Origin: Mesobacillus jeotgali
Lineage (GTDB): Bacteria > Bacillota > Bacilli > Bacillales > Cytobacillaceae
Length of the DNA: 64,000 nt
Direction: 5' to 3'
Assembly: GCF_002874535.1 (NCBI RefSeq)
Contig: NZ_CP025025.1
Location: forward strand, 3,529,353 to 3,593,352
The notes beneath the pieces were generated by a model. That model saw only the letters and a list, made by a program, of their open reading frames with translations, had not been told where the DNA came from and did no database searches. Positions 10,801 through 18,882 of the stretch are shown piece by piece; position 1 is the stretch's first letter, and the number at the start of each line of letters is the position of its first letter. Both the position numbers and the translations under genes were made by a program.

Positions 10801-11249
10801 AATGAGATTTGCCGTTCATTCACTGCATTAAGCAACATCCCCCCAGAAAGTAGAGAGTCAAAGACAAAATCTCTGATTTCTGTGATTGTTTTTTGGATTT
10901 CATATTGCTGGAGATTATTTTTGGATTGAGTTAATGCCGCATATACCATTGCAATGTTCGAAACATGAATATCTTTTTTGCCGTCTCCCCAAATACGTTC
11001 AAAAGGTTTTCTCCAATTTTCCTGGAGAAACGTTAAGTAAGGTTGAACATTAACTCCTTTCAGGCTCTCACTATTCGTCTCTTTTAAATGGTTCTGCACA
11101 TTCCATAGCCAGGTAGCAATAAGGTATATACTGTCCTTATCAAGTTGAGGTTTGTAATTAAGAAGAATTCTTTCCGAGGATGGATAATCGTTATTTAACT
11201 GGTATACATGAGCTTTAAGCAGCTTGCTGTACATTGCTTTTGAATCCAT
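7845..11249 (-). CDS. large GH31 glycosidase/transglycosidase with N-terminal helical extension
   Basis: 1134 aa, about 350 longer than a plain GH31. Residues 1-255 are mostly helical, with tryptophan- and alanine-rich segments (ATWLWNVQNH, VSNIAMVYAALTQ) suggesting a partial six-hairpin or TPR-like fold. Residues 265-370 look like an Ig-like beta domain. The GH31 N-domain (about 375-600) and barrel follow. The nucleophile is D778 in GFKTDGGE and the acid/base is D844 in HWAGDERSTF. The TDGGE form differs from the WNDMNEP of the neighbouring GH31 and resembles enzymes acting on alpha-1,6/alpha-1,3 glucosides or xylosides. No signal peptide. AAGGGGAG precedes the ATG. Exact specificity is not determinable here. 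Confidence 0.82.
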   Translation of the reverse strand: MDSKAMYSKLLKAHVYQLNNDYPSSERILLNYKPQLDKDSIYLIATWLWNVQNHLKETNSESLKGVNVQPYLTFLQENWRKPFERIWGDGKKDIHVSNIAMVYAALTQSKNNLQQYEIQKTITEIRDFVFDSLLSGGMLLNAVNERQISLDMLTAVMPYGLFSPEDLIVVEAVSQIERQLVNNTGALKTIESKKESSSATALLSLYFLEKGNYEKANTYLNLAQSLLGKESTEESELGKVIFEMIEHYKVDPIEEYKILHTPYGNHNIYEPQLTERSPHDPTTEDPITVACQVWPEGEVDTVLLTLESASGDIVKTNELSRKYVDDKKVYIWTGTIEPLTKQEEFSYHFSAYKGESLKVQSERFPITPLKRRVLNEFRLFEKAESEVVLLAKDEDGFSSQVNLGFNEDQFYINIDSNINQEFLQEECEALTLKSINQEFTVDLKLDPFFICIRDANKTLIESHDFLSFIECTTDKNGYIRNLKLNFHTPLNESFYGFGERYNAVEQRGNIIDCYVYNQYRDQGTRTYMPVPFYISSLGYGLVVNTNRYTHFDIAHSLKDAMSIKIRMSEKEQSTSITAFLGTPKKVIKSFTSKTGKPVLPPVWAFGPWMSSNNWDRDSLTRSEVEKTNKYQIPATVLVLEQWSDEATYYMFNDAQYDVKGNGESHSYNEMEFPEWGRWPDPKGLFEYLHDNGLKVLLWQIPIKKYLNRQTHPQKDADEKYMLENGYVVKKKDESPYRMPEGWFKESLLMDFSNQGAKEWWFSKRKYLLEIGVDGFKTDGGEFVFGDELLFADGKTGDEMRNLYPNDYIEAYYQFANDFKSGDAMTFSRAGYMGAQNFPAHWAGDERSTFDAFKRSLAAGITSGMSGIPFWGWDLAGFNGDIPTAELYVRSAAMAAFCPIMQYHAESKGEFNQDRTPWNIAERTNQKIAIEGYRFYANVRMNLLPYIWNEARKTSGTGIPLMRSLFMENPEDQRGEGVFDQYYFGSSLLVAPVTEEGATSRKVYFPEGTWFDFWNGKRIIGPAYELIDSPLDHIPVYVKEGAVILTNVDQTLQIGSWVSNDITSYVRPLLRIYLKDGLSERINDHLNNQWVVDVIEESDRWKISVSGPTEEFEVYLPEEANSEGKAVFINGKKKA

Positions 11250-11315
11250 ATGTCTCTCCCCTTATGTTAGAAGAGAAGGATATGAGGATGCCTCGATACC
11301 CTTCTCCAGAATTGA

Positions 11316-12590
11316 TTACTTCAGCTTCTCTAATTCTCCCTGCATAACTTTCAATGCTTCTTCAGGGCTCTTTTTACCATTCACCACATTTTCTAGTTCC
11401 TTTGTGATCAGGTCACTCATTTTACTCCAATCTTCAATTACTGGAGGTAAAACAAGCGTATCCATAGCTTCAAAAATAACTTCCCTGCTTTCTGGAGGAG
11501 TTTGTTCCAGGTAAGGCTTTAAGATCTCTTCATTTGTAATTGCTGGGAGTTCCCATGAACTTGCAATTCGAATTTCTGCCGCTTCGTTACTAGCGCTCAT
11601 AAAGCGTGCAAATTTATAAGCTGCGTTTTGAGCATCAGAGTCCTTTGAAACTGCTAATCCATTTGCGAAGAAGTGGTGAGCCTTTTGAGTATTGCCTGCT
11701 TCAAGTGCAATATCCCATTTGAATGGTGCATCTTTAAAAGCGGATAGCATCCATATTCCAGTATGCAGAATACCGATTTGACCGTTCTTAAACAAATCTT
11801 CTGGTGACTGGCCAGAAAGATCACCTACAGAAGGAGTCACTTTATATTTGTTCACCTTATCAACCATGTATTGAAGTGCTTCTGCATTTTCAGGGCTATC
11901 GATTGTTACTTCTGATTTATCTTTATTGAATACAGATCCACCATTCTGAGCGATAACCTTATAGAATTCATGGAACTGAATCGGTGCATAAGTACCCCAG
12001 ATCTTTTCATCCTTGTTGGTGAGTTTTTGAGCTGCTGCTAATTCATCTTCCCATGTCCATTCCGCAGTTGGATAATCCACTTTTGCTTTATCAAACAAGT
12101 CTTTATTGTAGAAAGTAACAACGTTTGAGAAGCTTTCCACCATTCCATATTGCTTTCCTTCATATTGATAAGCTTTATATGCTTCTTGATTTAATTTAGA
12201 TGGATCAAAGTCCTTATCTTCTTCAATATATTTAGACAGATCCGCTAAAGCTCCCTTTGAAGCATAGCTAACGAAGTTTTCATAGTTAAGCTCGAATACA
12301 TCCGGTGCTTTGCCGCCAGCAATCATGGTTTGCAGTTTTGTAAAATAATCATCATAAGCAGCAATCTCATAATCTACTTTTACATTTGGATTTTGCTTTT
12401 CAAAAGCACTGATCATGTCCTGTAGGTCTTTTTCATGGTCAGTACCTGGTGAAAAGGTAAAGTAATTGATGGTTACCTTTTCATCTTTGCTGTCTCCAGA
12501 ACTCTTTTCCGAATCAGAACATCCTGCCAATACAGTAAAAGTAAGCATAAATAGTAGAACGATAGCCGAAACAAGCTTTTTCTGAGTCAT
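11316..12590 (-). CDS. sugar ABC transporter substrate-binding lipoprotein
   Basis: 424 aa, family 1 extracellular solute-binding protein (MalE/MsmE-like). The signal peptide is lipoprotein type, with lipobox LAGC and lipidated C24. The mature part begins VTINYFTFSPGTDHEKDLQDM, followed by the typical AGGKAPDVFELN block. It captures an oligosaccharide and delivers it to the two permeases encoded upstream. No cognate ATPase is encoded in the operon, so it probably uses a shared MsmX-type ATPase elsewhere, as many Bacillus sugar importers do. AAGGGGG lies 7 nt before the ATG. Confidence 0.92.
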   Translation of the reverse strand: MTQKKLVSAIVLLFMLTFTVLAGCSDSEKSSGDSKDEKVTINYFTFSPGTDHEKDLQDMISAFEKQNPNVKVDYEIAAYDDYFTKLQTMIAGGKAPDVFELNYENFVSYASKGALADLSKYIEEDKDFDPSKLNQEAYKAYQYEGKQYGMVESFSNVVTFYNKDLFDKAKVDYPTAEWTWEDELAAAQKLTNKDEKIWGTYAPIQFHEFYKVIAQNGGSVFNKDKSEVTIDSPENAEALQYMVDKVNKYKVTPSVGDLSGQSPEDLFKNGQIGILHTGIWMLSAFKDAPFKWDIALEAGNTQKAHHFFANGLAVSKDSDAQNAAYKFARFMSASNEAAEIRIASSWELPAITNEEILKPYLEQTPPESREVIFEAMDTLVLPPVIEDWSKMSDLITKELENVVNGKKSPEEALKVMQGELEKLK

Positions 12591-12605
12591 CTTAATTCCC
12601 CCTTT

Positions 12606-13487
12606 TTATTCTTTCATTCCACTCATTGTCATTCCTTGAATAAAGTACTTCTGTGCAAATAGGTAGACTGCAAGTATTGGCAAAACACTAATGACTACGC
12701 CTGCCATCATCATGTTCCAATTCGTTTCCCACCTCCCTTGCAGAAGAGATAATCCTAGCGGCAAGGTAGCAAAGCTTTTATCATTAATTACAATAAGTGG
12801 CCATAGGTAATTGTTCCAAGATTGCATGAATGAAAAGATGCCTAACGTCGCGAGTGTTGGTTTAGATAACGGCATGATTACACGCCAGAATATTGAAAAA
12901 TGGTTGGCACCATCCATGAATGCAGCCTCTTCGAGTTCTTTCGGAATCGACAAGAATGCCTGCCTTAACAAAAAGGTTCCAAAAACACTAAACAATCCAG
13001 GGACGATCAATGCCTGATATGTATCAAGCCATCCAAAGTTTTTCATTAAAATAAACTGGGGTATCATGGTGACCTGTGCTGGAACCATCATTGTTGCCAG
13101 GTATAATAGGAAAAGTTTGTCCCTGCCCCAAAATTGCATCCTGGCAAACGCATAAGCTGCCATAGAACATAAAAGCAGTTGGCCCAAAGTTGTCAGAACC
13201 GCAACTAACAAGGAATTCCCCAAAAAGTGAAGCATCGGGAATGCCTCAGTCACATCCTTATAATTTTGGAAGGTTGCATGATCAGGGATAAACTGGGGTG
13301 GAAAGACCATTGTTGCTCCTTGATTCTTTAATGAAGTAGAAATCATCCATAGAAAAGGAAGCAGCATTGCGATTGCACCTAAAATCAAAACGATATACAG
13401 TAAACCTTTTTTAAATATCCTGAGACTTGTAAGTTCATAATCTTTTTGAATGACAGTTGATTGTTTTGTAACCGTATTCATTTCCAT
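12606..13487 (-). CDS. sugar ABC transporter permease, MalG type
   Basis: About 293 aa with six membrane spans and the inner-membrane transport EAA loop (ELEEAAFMDGANHFSIFWRV), which contacts the ATPase. A longer reading frame starts at 13562, but that would overlap the upstream permease by 73 nt. The ATG at 13487 has AAGGTGG upstream and begins 2 nt after the preceding stop, so I take it as the start. Pairs with the MalF-type permease at 13490-14365. Confidence 0.9.
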   Translation of the reverse strand: MEMNTVTKQSTVIQKDYELTSLRIFKKGLLYIVLILGAIAMLLPFLWMISTSLKNQGATMVFPPQFIPDHATFQNYKDVTEAFPMLHFLGNSLLVAVLTTLGQLLLCSMAAYAFARMQFWGRDKLFLLYLATMMVPAQVTMIPQFILMKNFGWLDTYQALIVPGLFSVFGTFLLRQAFLSIPKELEEAAFMDGANHFSIFWRVIMPLSKPTLATLGIFSFMQSWNNYLWPLIVINDKSFATLPLGLSLLQGRWETNWNMMMAGVVISVLPILAVYLFAQKYFIQGMTMSGMKE

Positions 13488-13489
13488 GT

Positions 13490-14365
13490 TCAATCCGCCC
13501 ACCTTTTCTGCATTTTCATCTGGATCAAAGTAATCACAAATATGACTATGAATAAAATCCATGACATTGCGGAAGCGTAGCCCATTTCGAAATACCGGAA
13601 AGCGTGATTGTATATGTTTTGAACTAGAACATTTGTAGCTCCGCCAGGGCCTCCTTCAGTCATAATCATGACCTGGTCAAAAACTTGGAATGAGTTAATC
13701 AAAGAAATGATGGTTACAAAAAAGGTCGTAGGTGTCAAAAGCGGGAGGGTGATATTCCAGAATTTCTTCCAGGAATTTGCCCCATCGATATCTGCGGCTT
13801 CGTAGTAGGAGGTTGAAATATTTTGTAGGCCGCCCAAGAAGAGTACCATAACAAATCCAATGTCTTTCCAGACACTTGTGATGATGATCGCTGGCATTGC
13901 TAGACTTTCATCTTGGAGCCAATTCAGCCCCTCAATACCAACAAATGATAAGAAGTAATTTATTAATCCATAACTCGGGTTAAACAGCCATTTCCAGACA
14001 AGAGATACGGCAACCCAGGATGTCACTACTGGTAAAAAATACGCTGCTCTGAAGAACGCTCTTAATTTTACTTTTCGATTAAGCAGCAAAGCACAAGCTA
14101 ATCCGAAAATCATCACTAAAGGTAAATATCCAATGATAAAAGTGATTGTGTGGGCAAATGCTGCCCAAAATTCTTTGTCAGCCATCAGCTGTTTGTAATT
14201 ATCAATACCGACGAATTCCATAGTGGATATTAGGTCCCAGTTCGTAAAGCTAATGGCTAATGAAGATAAAAGCGGGAAAACGATAAAAGTCAAGAATCCT
14301 ATTAAATTGGGCAAAAGGAACACAGCTATCCAAAAGGCTGTCTTTTTTTTAGTCATTCCAACCAT
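13490..14365 (-). CDS. sugar ABC transporter permease, MalF type
   Basis: 291 aa with six membrane spans and the EAA loop as YYEAADIDGANSWKKFWNI (about residues 186-204). It forms the transmembrane channel with the MalG-type partner. GAGGTGAG precedes the ATG. The start is 9 nt after the ROK regulator gene, so regulator and importer are one transcript. Confidence 0.92.
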   Translation of the reverse strand: MVGMTKKKTAFWIAVFLLPNLIGFLTFIVFPLLSSLAISFTNWDLISTMEFVGIDNYKQLMADKEFWAAFAHTITFIIGYLPLVMIFGLACALLLNRKVKLRAFFRAAYFLPVVTSWVAVSLVWKWLFNPSYGLINYFLSFVGIEGLNWLQDESLAMPAIIITSVWKDIGFVMVLFLGGLQNISTSYYEAADIDGANSWKKFWNITLPLLTPTTFFVTIISLINSFQVFDQVMIMTEGGPGGATNVLVQNIYNHAFRYFEMGYASAMSWILFIVIFVITLIQMKMQKRWAD

Positions 14366-14374
14366 GTTCTCACC

Positions 14375-15595
14375 TCACTTTAATATAGATTTAGTTTCTT
14401 CATAGATTGGCGCTTGGAACAAATGAGTGATTGCAAGCAAAGCTGCTCCTTTTAACCATGAATCATCTCCCAGTTCTGTTGGCCTGATTTCTGTTTGAAT
14501 ATTTGCTGCAGAGAAAAAGTTCACCCTTGCAATATCTACAGCGGCATCCAGGAATAAGTGCTTGTATTTCATCCCTTCTCCAATAAGCAAAATTGTATGG
14601 GGATTAAGTGCGTTAATTGCATTTAGTATTCCGTATCCCAAATTTTCACCAAATGATTTCATCAATTCGATTGCAAGAACGTCCCCTTGTTCTGCTGCAG
14701 TGGATACTTCTTCGAATGAAAAATCTTCAATGATTGTTTCAGGATAGCTTTCTTTTATTTCACTGCCATGGTTAAATAGAAAGAATTCAGATGCATACAT
14801 TTCAAGGCAACCTTTTTGTCCGCAGTGACATGGATACCCGCCAATTTTCATTACCGTATGGCCAAACTCACCAGCTCCCCCAGATTCTCCGTAATAAATT
14901 TTCTTATCGACCACGAGGGACATACCTAATCCGGCACCAACAGAGATACACAGGAAGTTTGACAGCTCTTTTCCTTCTCCGTACCATAATTCAGCCATTG
15001 TGTAAGCGTTAACATTTTTATCAATAAATACAGGAATGTTATTAAGCCGCTCGCTTAATAATTGACATAAAGGAACATTTTCCCAACCAAGCATGGATGA
15101 TCTAACAATCGTCCCTTCCTGGCGGTTAATTAATCCAGAAGCAGCGATTCCAATACCCAAAAGTTGCTCCATTGGCTTATCAGCACTTTGTAAAAGCTCC
15201 TTAATTTCATCAGCAATCATCGATACAACATCCTGGATATTATCAAATCTGTTAAACTTCTTTTCTACTAATTTCAAAATATCAGCATTTAAATTGGTTA
15301 AAGCAAATAGAACCCTTTTCTCCTCAATCTTCACACCAACCGTATAGCCGTAATCTGCATTAAACTCCAGCAGTACAGGCCTTCTGCCCCCAGTTGAAGT
15401 TGCAACACCGACTTCCCTTACCAGTTTAACGGCCATTAGTTCATCCACAATGTAAGTGATTGTAGATAAACTCATCTTGGTGATTTTAGAAACATCAGAC
15501 CTGCTGATCCTGCCCGACTTCCTGATTAAGTTAATTACTATGGAACGGTTAATTTCTTTGATTAGATCCTTACTTCCTTTTCTAAGTCCATTCAT
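14375..15595 (-). CDS. ROK-family transcriptional regulator (XylR-like)
   Basis: 406 aa. A winged helix-turn-helix (about 20-75, SRSDVSKITKMSLSTITYIV) is followed by a ROK sugar-binding fold with GIGIAASGLI, GESGGAGEFGH and the zinc motif CHCGQKGCLE (about residues 253-262). ROK repressors bind operators in the absence of their sugar inducer. It is the first gene of the alpha-glucoside operon, so it probably autoregulates. The inverted repeat at 15630-15660, 35 bp upstream of the start, is a fitting operator. GGAGTTGGAGT precedes the ATG. Confidence 0.9.
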   Translation of the reverse strand: MNGLRKGSKDLIKEINRSIVINLIRKSGRISRSDVSKITKMSLSTITYIVDELMAVKLVREVGVATSTGGRRPVLLEFNADYGYTVGVKIEEKRVLFALTNLNADILKLVEKKFNRFDNIQDVVSMIADEIKELLQSADKPMEQLLGIGIAASGLINRQEGTIVRSSMLGWENVPLCQLLSERLNNIPVFIDKNVNAYTMAELWYGEGKELSNFLCISVGAGLGMSLVVDKKIYYGESGGAGEFGHTVMKIGGYPCHCGQKGCLEMYASEFFLFNHGSEIKESYPETIIEDFSFEEVSTAAEQGDVLAIELMKSFGENLGYGILNAINALNPHTILLIGEGMKYKHLFLDAAVDIARVNFFSAANIQTEIRPTELGDDSWLKGAALLAITHLFQAPIYEETKSILK

Positions 15596-15629
15596 TTACT
15601 CCAACTCCATAATTTACTAACTAAAGCGT

Positions 15630-15660
15630 AACTTACTTTCTTCAATGAAGCAAGTAAGTT
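15630..15660 (-). promoter_or_regulatory. inverted repeat, candidate ROK operator in the alpha-glucoside operon leader
   Basis: AACTTACTT (15630-15638) and AAGTAAGTT (15652-15660) are perfect inverted arms, with a nested CTTC-AAT-GAAG. The repeat lies just upstream of the ROK start. ROK operators such as xylO are similar long dyads. The rest of 15596-15923 (about 330 bp) is very AT-rich and holds nothing else I can name except the -10 of the divergent gene. Confidence 0.55.
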
Positions 15661-15923
15661 TTTTCAATATTTTTCGACAATTTTATAACTTTTTGTATAA
15701 GCTTTACCGGTCCCTTATTTTAAGTGTTATTGAACTTAAAAGATTAAAAAAATAGTGCATCAATCCCCTAATTGGATCAACACACCATTTAATAGAAAAT
15801 AGAAATCATTTTATTTTAATAATTAATTATATTTCAACTATATTTTACTTTTTCACACATCAATATAAAAAGATTTTGTATAATTATGGATAAATAAGCC
15901 CCATAGATTAAAGGAGGATTAGA

Positions 15924-17471
15924 GTGAATTTACTAAATTTAAAAAGTTATTTTGATGAAAAATCCACAAAACTAGAAGTGTTAAATTATAAACAAGACGA
16001 TGCAATAATAGTAGCACTCCAGTTATTTGAGATGAAATTAAGTAAGTTGAAAAATATTAATTATTTTCATCCTATATGGCAAAGGGAAAGAATTTATGAC
16101 TTACAGGAATCCTTAGCTCTTATTCTTGAGTGGATTTATAGATATGGGAATCCTAATTGTACACAAACTACTTCTGGTCAGAAAAACTTTTCTATGCTTG
16201 AAGAGGCGTTTGACCTTGCATTTGAATATCTAAGCTTGGAAGCATCCATTAAGTCCACCACACAAGGCTTAATGAAGGAAGGCTCATATGAATCCGATAA
16301 AAACACCATTCATATTGAATTCTCAGCTCCTGATATTGCTTATTTTGAAGCAGTAAATGAAATTATACTAACCAATTATAATCATCAAAAGTTTAATAAG
16401 ATGCCAGGTTTTGATGTAGGAAAAATTTCCTCACTTGGAATATATGCTGGTACAACTGTAAAGAGTCGAATGATAAAAAAATTGGATATTGAATTTGAAC
16501 TTCCCGATGATTACAAAATTGGACCTTATTCGGTCAAACAAATTAAAGAAATTTGGGCAGTAGTAATGACTAAAGCTTTTATGCAAATTATGGAGAATAT
16601 CAAAGGTAAAAAATATACTCCAAAACTAATGCAACTACTTGAAATGGATAAATTTCACTACAAGTATTCATCAACTGATGTTGTTAATGGATTATTAAAA
16701 GATTTAACCTATATTGGAAACTACCAAAAGATGAATATAAAAGGGAAGCCAATATATTCAAATTTTCTCACAGAACCTATTGTTGAGGTAAATGGGAAGA
16801 AACTCATTTCTCCTTCCGTAGTATTAAATTATCAAGTTTCTAGAAATATACTTTCAACATTAAATCGTATTTATGGTGATGATTCGCATAAGCAAAAAGG
16901 AGAACAATTTACTAACGAACTAAACAAGAACATTGAAGAATATACACATTTACTTTCTGCTCAAGAAGTTCCTATAAAAAAGCCCTCCAAGACTGATGTC
17001 GACTTTGCGCTTTTCGACAAAAGATCGGAAACCTTACTTATCTTTGAAATTAAATGGTTTAATGAACCGGTAACTCCTATTGAAATAAAAAGTAAGGACG
17101 ATGAACTAGAAAAGGCGACTACAAAACAATTACCTAACTGTTATAAGGGTATATTAGACAATCCATCAGACTTTATTTATAAAGCGTTTGGGATAAAGTT
17201 GACCGACCCTGGAAACCTCAATCTTCATGGTTATGTCTTAACACGATGCACAGTTGGGAGTGGCAATATTAACCGAAACAATTTTGAAATAATTAACCAT
17301 AACATGCTTATACACGCTTTAAAAGATTGCAAAGGTGATCTTTTATGCGTTAAGGAACGCTTAAATGAAAGGGCATATTATCCTAAAAAAGATATTGACT
17401 TTAATTTCAGTTCAACTAAAAATAAACTAGATAAGTACACTCTCTTAAGAGATGGCTATGCTCTTTTATAA
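15924..17471 (+). CDS. orphan PD-(D/E)XK nuclease-like protein, unknown function
   Basis: 515 aa, GTG start with AAAGGAGG 7 nt upstream and a TATAAT -10 at about 15880-15885. I recognise no named family. The C-terminal third has the layout of a PD-(D/E)XK nuclease: an acidic helix (KGEQFTNEL, around E328), then TDVDFALFD with D358/D360, then LLIFEIKWF with E375 and K377, after which QLPNCYKGIL may supply the usual Q/helix. The N-terminal 250 residues are helical and featureless. It is AT-rich compared with its neighbours, is transcribed opposite to the sugar operon, and lies at the extreme right edge of module 1 next to the att-like end. That is where defence or mobility cargo often sits. An 18-bp hairpin terminator follows. 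Confidence 0.6.
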   Translation: MNLLNLKSYFDEKSTKLEVLNYKQDDAIIVALQLFEMKLSKLKNINYFHPIWQRERIYDLQESLALILEWIYRYGNPNCTQTTSGQKNFSMLEEAFDLAFEYLSLEASIKSTTQGLMKEGSYESDKNTIHIEFSAPDIAYFEAVNEIILTNYNHQKFNKMPGFDVGKISSLGIYAGTTVKSRMIKKLDIEFELPDDYKIGPYSVKQIKEIWAVVMTKAFMQIMENIKGKKYTPKLMQLLEMDKFHYKYSSTDVVNGLLKDLTYIGNYQKMNIKGKPIYSNFLTEPIVEVNGKKLISPSVVLNYQVSRNILSTLNRIYGDDSHKQKGEQFTNELNKNIEEYTHLLSAQEVPIKKPSKTDVDFALFDKRSETLLIFEIKWFNEPVTPIEIKSKDDELEKATTKQLPNCYKGILDNPSDFIYKAFGIKLTDPGNLNLHGYVLTRCTVGSGNINRNNFEIINHNMLIHALKDCKGDLLCVKERLNERAYYPKKDIDFNFSSTKNKLDKYTLLRDGYALL

Positions 17472-17590
17472 TTTTACTGAACTTTCGCTAGATGAGTTAT
17501 CGAAATGACGGTTTTAGTGTTTCAAAAGTGAATATGAAATTGATGGAGTAGGATATAAAAAACACTTAAAAATCTATCCAATTTGACAAT

Positions 17591-17636
17591 AAAAAAGTTA
17601 GTTAAGTGACTTCACTTAACTAACTTTTTTGACCAC
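17591..17636 (+). terminator. long perfect hairpin terminator
   Basis: An 18-bp perfect stem (17591-17608 with 17613-17630, loop ACTT) begins with six A and ends with six T, so it can terminate in both directions. It lies about 120 bp after the nuclease-like gene. A degenerate version starts the matching end of module 2 near 29032. Confidence 0.8.
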
Positions 17637-17802
17637 ATGCTTTCTTAAAACTAACCAGTGCACAATACAGTGCACAGACTTATTTTATTTAATTGAACTA
17701 GATTCACTTAGATTGCTCACTACAGTCCACAAACCCTTATAAATCAAGACTTAATTGATTTTAATTTAACTTATTTAACTCAGTTTAACTAATGGGTTTC
17801 CT
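17591..17802 (+). repeat. module right-end repeat R1
   Basis: About 210 bp directly left of att copy 2, matching 29032-29220 left of att copy 3. By eye the last 150 bp are roughly 85 percent identical. Shared landmarks are two GTGCAC palindromes 12 bp apart (17658 and 17670), a conserved ACAGTCCACAAACCC block, and an inverted repeat AATCAA/TTGATT. Such arrays of sites at an element end resemble recombinase arm sites. No gene is visible here. Confidence 0.8.
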
Positions 17803-17844
17803 CTGGCAGCGTTGAGGTCAGGGGTTCGAGCCCCCTATTCTCCA
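17803..17844 (+). repeat. att-like core copy 2 (tRNA-Ala 3' fragment)
   Basis: Identical 42-bp copy of the tRNA-Ala 3' half without its 5' half, so not a functional tRNA. It marks the junction between module 1 (alpha-glucoside) and module 2 (molybdoenzymes). Sequence to its left matches copy 3; sequence to its right, with a different terminator, does not match the other copies. Confidence 0.9.
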
Positions 17845-17848
17845 TCAT

Positions 17849-17880
17849 AAAAAGCCCTTGCAAATGCAAGGGCTTTTTTT
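17849..17880. terminator. bidirectional intrinsic terminator
   Basis: Stem AAAAAGCCCTTGCA pairs with TGCAAGGGCTTTTT over 14 bp, loop AA. It is flanked by A- and T-runs, so it serves the minus-strand iron-sulphur operon and anything reading through from the left. Confidence 0.9.
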
Positions 17881-17921
17881 CGTTTTTAGAAGCATCCTCA
17901 AAAGTAACCTAACATGGACTC

Positions 17922-18842
17922 TTAACAAGTCATGCTACTAAGGTATCCTTCTCTCTTGTGAGAGCAAACAGGGCATTTTCCCTCTTTTTTATGAAGTGTT
18001 TTGAATGTTTTCTCACAATCAGTACAGGTTTTAATATAAACACTTAAAGTCACTTCCATGACTTTAGATACCTTTTCATTGACTGTTACTGCCTGCTCAG
18101 GACAGCTATCAACACATAACATACATCCTGAACAGGACTGCGGAGCAATTTTAAATCCTTCTTCATTTAATACAAAGCATTGTTTCGGACATAGCCTCTC
18201 GCAGGTTCGGCACAGTGTACATTTTTCACTATTAATTTCCACTTGGTTAAACTGAAAGTCTGGATAATAAGGAGCAAGCTCTAGGTTTTTTTGGTTAAAA
18301 CGCCAGCTGGCAGGAGTAACATCCTTTGCAAGCTTCTTGCTTTCTTTCCCCCACATCGTAAATAGGTCCCGGCGAGACACCGCCTCTTCCTTCTGCTTAA
18401 TGCTTTTTACATGGAGAACTTCTAATGTGTTTTTTTCCATTTCAAATAGTAGATTATTGGCAGATTCAACTCTTTTTATCCACACTTCATTCAGGGGCTC
18501 TTGCGGTAGGATTGAATGAATCCCATTCGATGCATGGATTAATAACTCCTTTATTAAAGGTATTGAACCATTATACGCAAGTAGTTTTCCAGCTTGAACA
18601 TGCCTTTTTGGAAAGACTCCTTCAATTGCCTGGACCGGACAGGCAGCTATACAATTGCCGCACTCCTTGCAGAGGTCAGGTTGAATGGATGGGATTCTAT
18701 CCGTGATAACAATCGCACTCGGTTCTGGACATGCCTTAGCGCAATTTGTGCAAGTAGCTTTCTTGCTCTTATCACGCACACATTCATCAGAAATTTTATA
18801 CTGAAAATCGAGACTTTCCAGCCAAGTTCCAACGACTCCCAT
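17922..18842 (-). CDS. multi-cluster 4Fe-4S ferredoxin-type protein of the molybdoenzyme operon
   Basis: About 306 aa (numbering from the start at 18842). Four 4Fe-4S motifs are visible: an N-terminal one ending CTNCAKACP, then CKECGNCIAACP, CTLCRTCERLCP and CSGCMLCVDSCP. A CxxC...CPVC zinc-ribbon or rubredoxin-like tail is at the C-terminus. It has no signal peptide or membrane span. It probably passes electrons to or from the oxidoreductase in the same operon, or acts in its maturation. The ATG at 18842 has GAGGTG 6 nt upstream; the GTG at 18851 would leave no spacing. Last gene of a six-gene operon. Confidence 0.82.
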   Translation of the reverse strand: MGVVGTWLESLDFQYKISDECVRDKSKKATCTNCAKACPEPSAIVITDRIPSIQPDLCKECGNCIAACPVQAIEGVFPKRHVQAGKLLAYNGSIPLIKELLIHASNGIHSILPQEPLNEVWIKRVESANNLLFEMEKNTLEVLHVKSIKQKEEAVSRRDLFTMWGKESKKLAKDVTPASWRFNQKNLELAPYYPDFQFNQVEINSEKCTLCRTCERLCPKQCFVLNEEGFKIAPQSCSGCMLCVDSCPEQAVTVNEKVSKVMEVTLSVYIKTCTDCEKTFKTLHKKEGKCPVCSHKREGYLSSMTC

Positions 18843-18882
18843 ACCATTCACCTCTGTCTTTCTTCTTCATTATTTTGTAAAT

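Noticed and set aside
12606-13562. Longer MalG-type permease start at 13562
   Set aside because: It would overlap the upstream permease by 73 nt and add a non-membrane leader; the ATG at 13487 has the proper RBS.
17803-17844. Second and third tRNA-Ala genes (17803 and 29221)
   Set aside because: Only the 3' half from the anticodon loop is present. The sequence to the left is module end, so no acceptor or D-arm can form.
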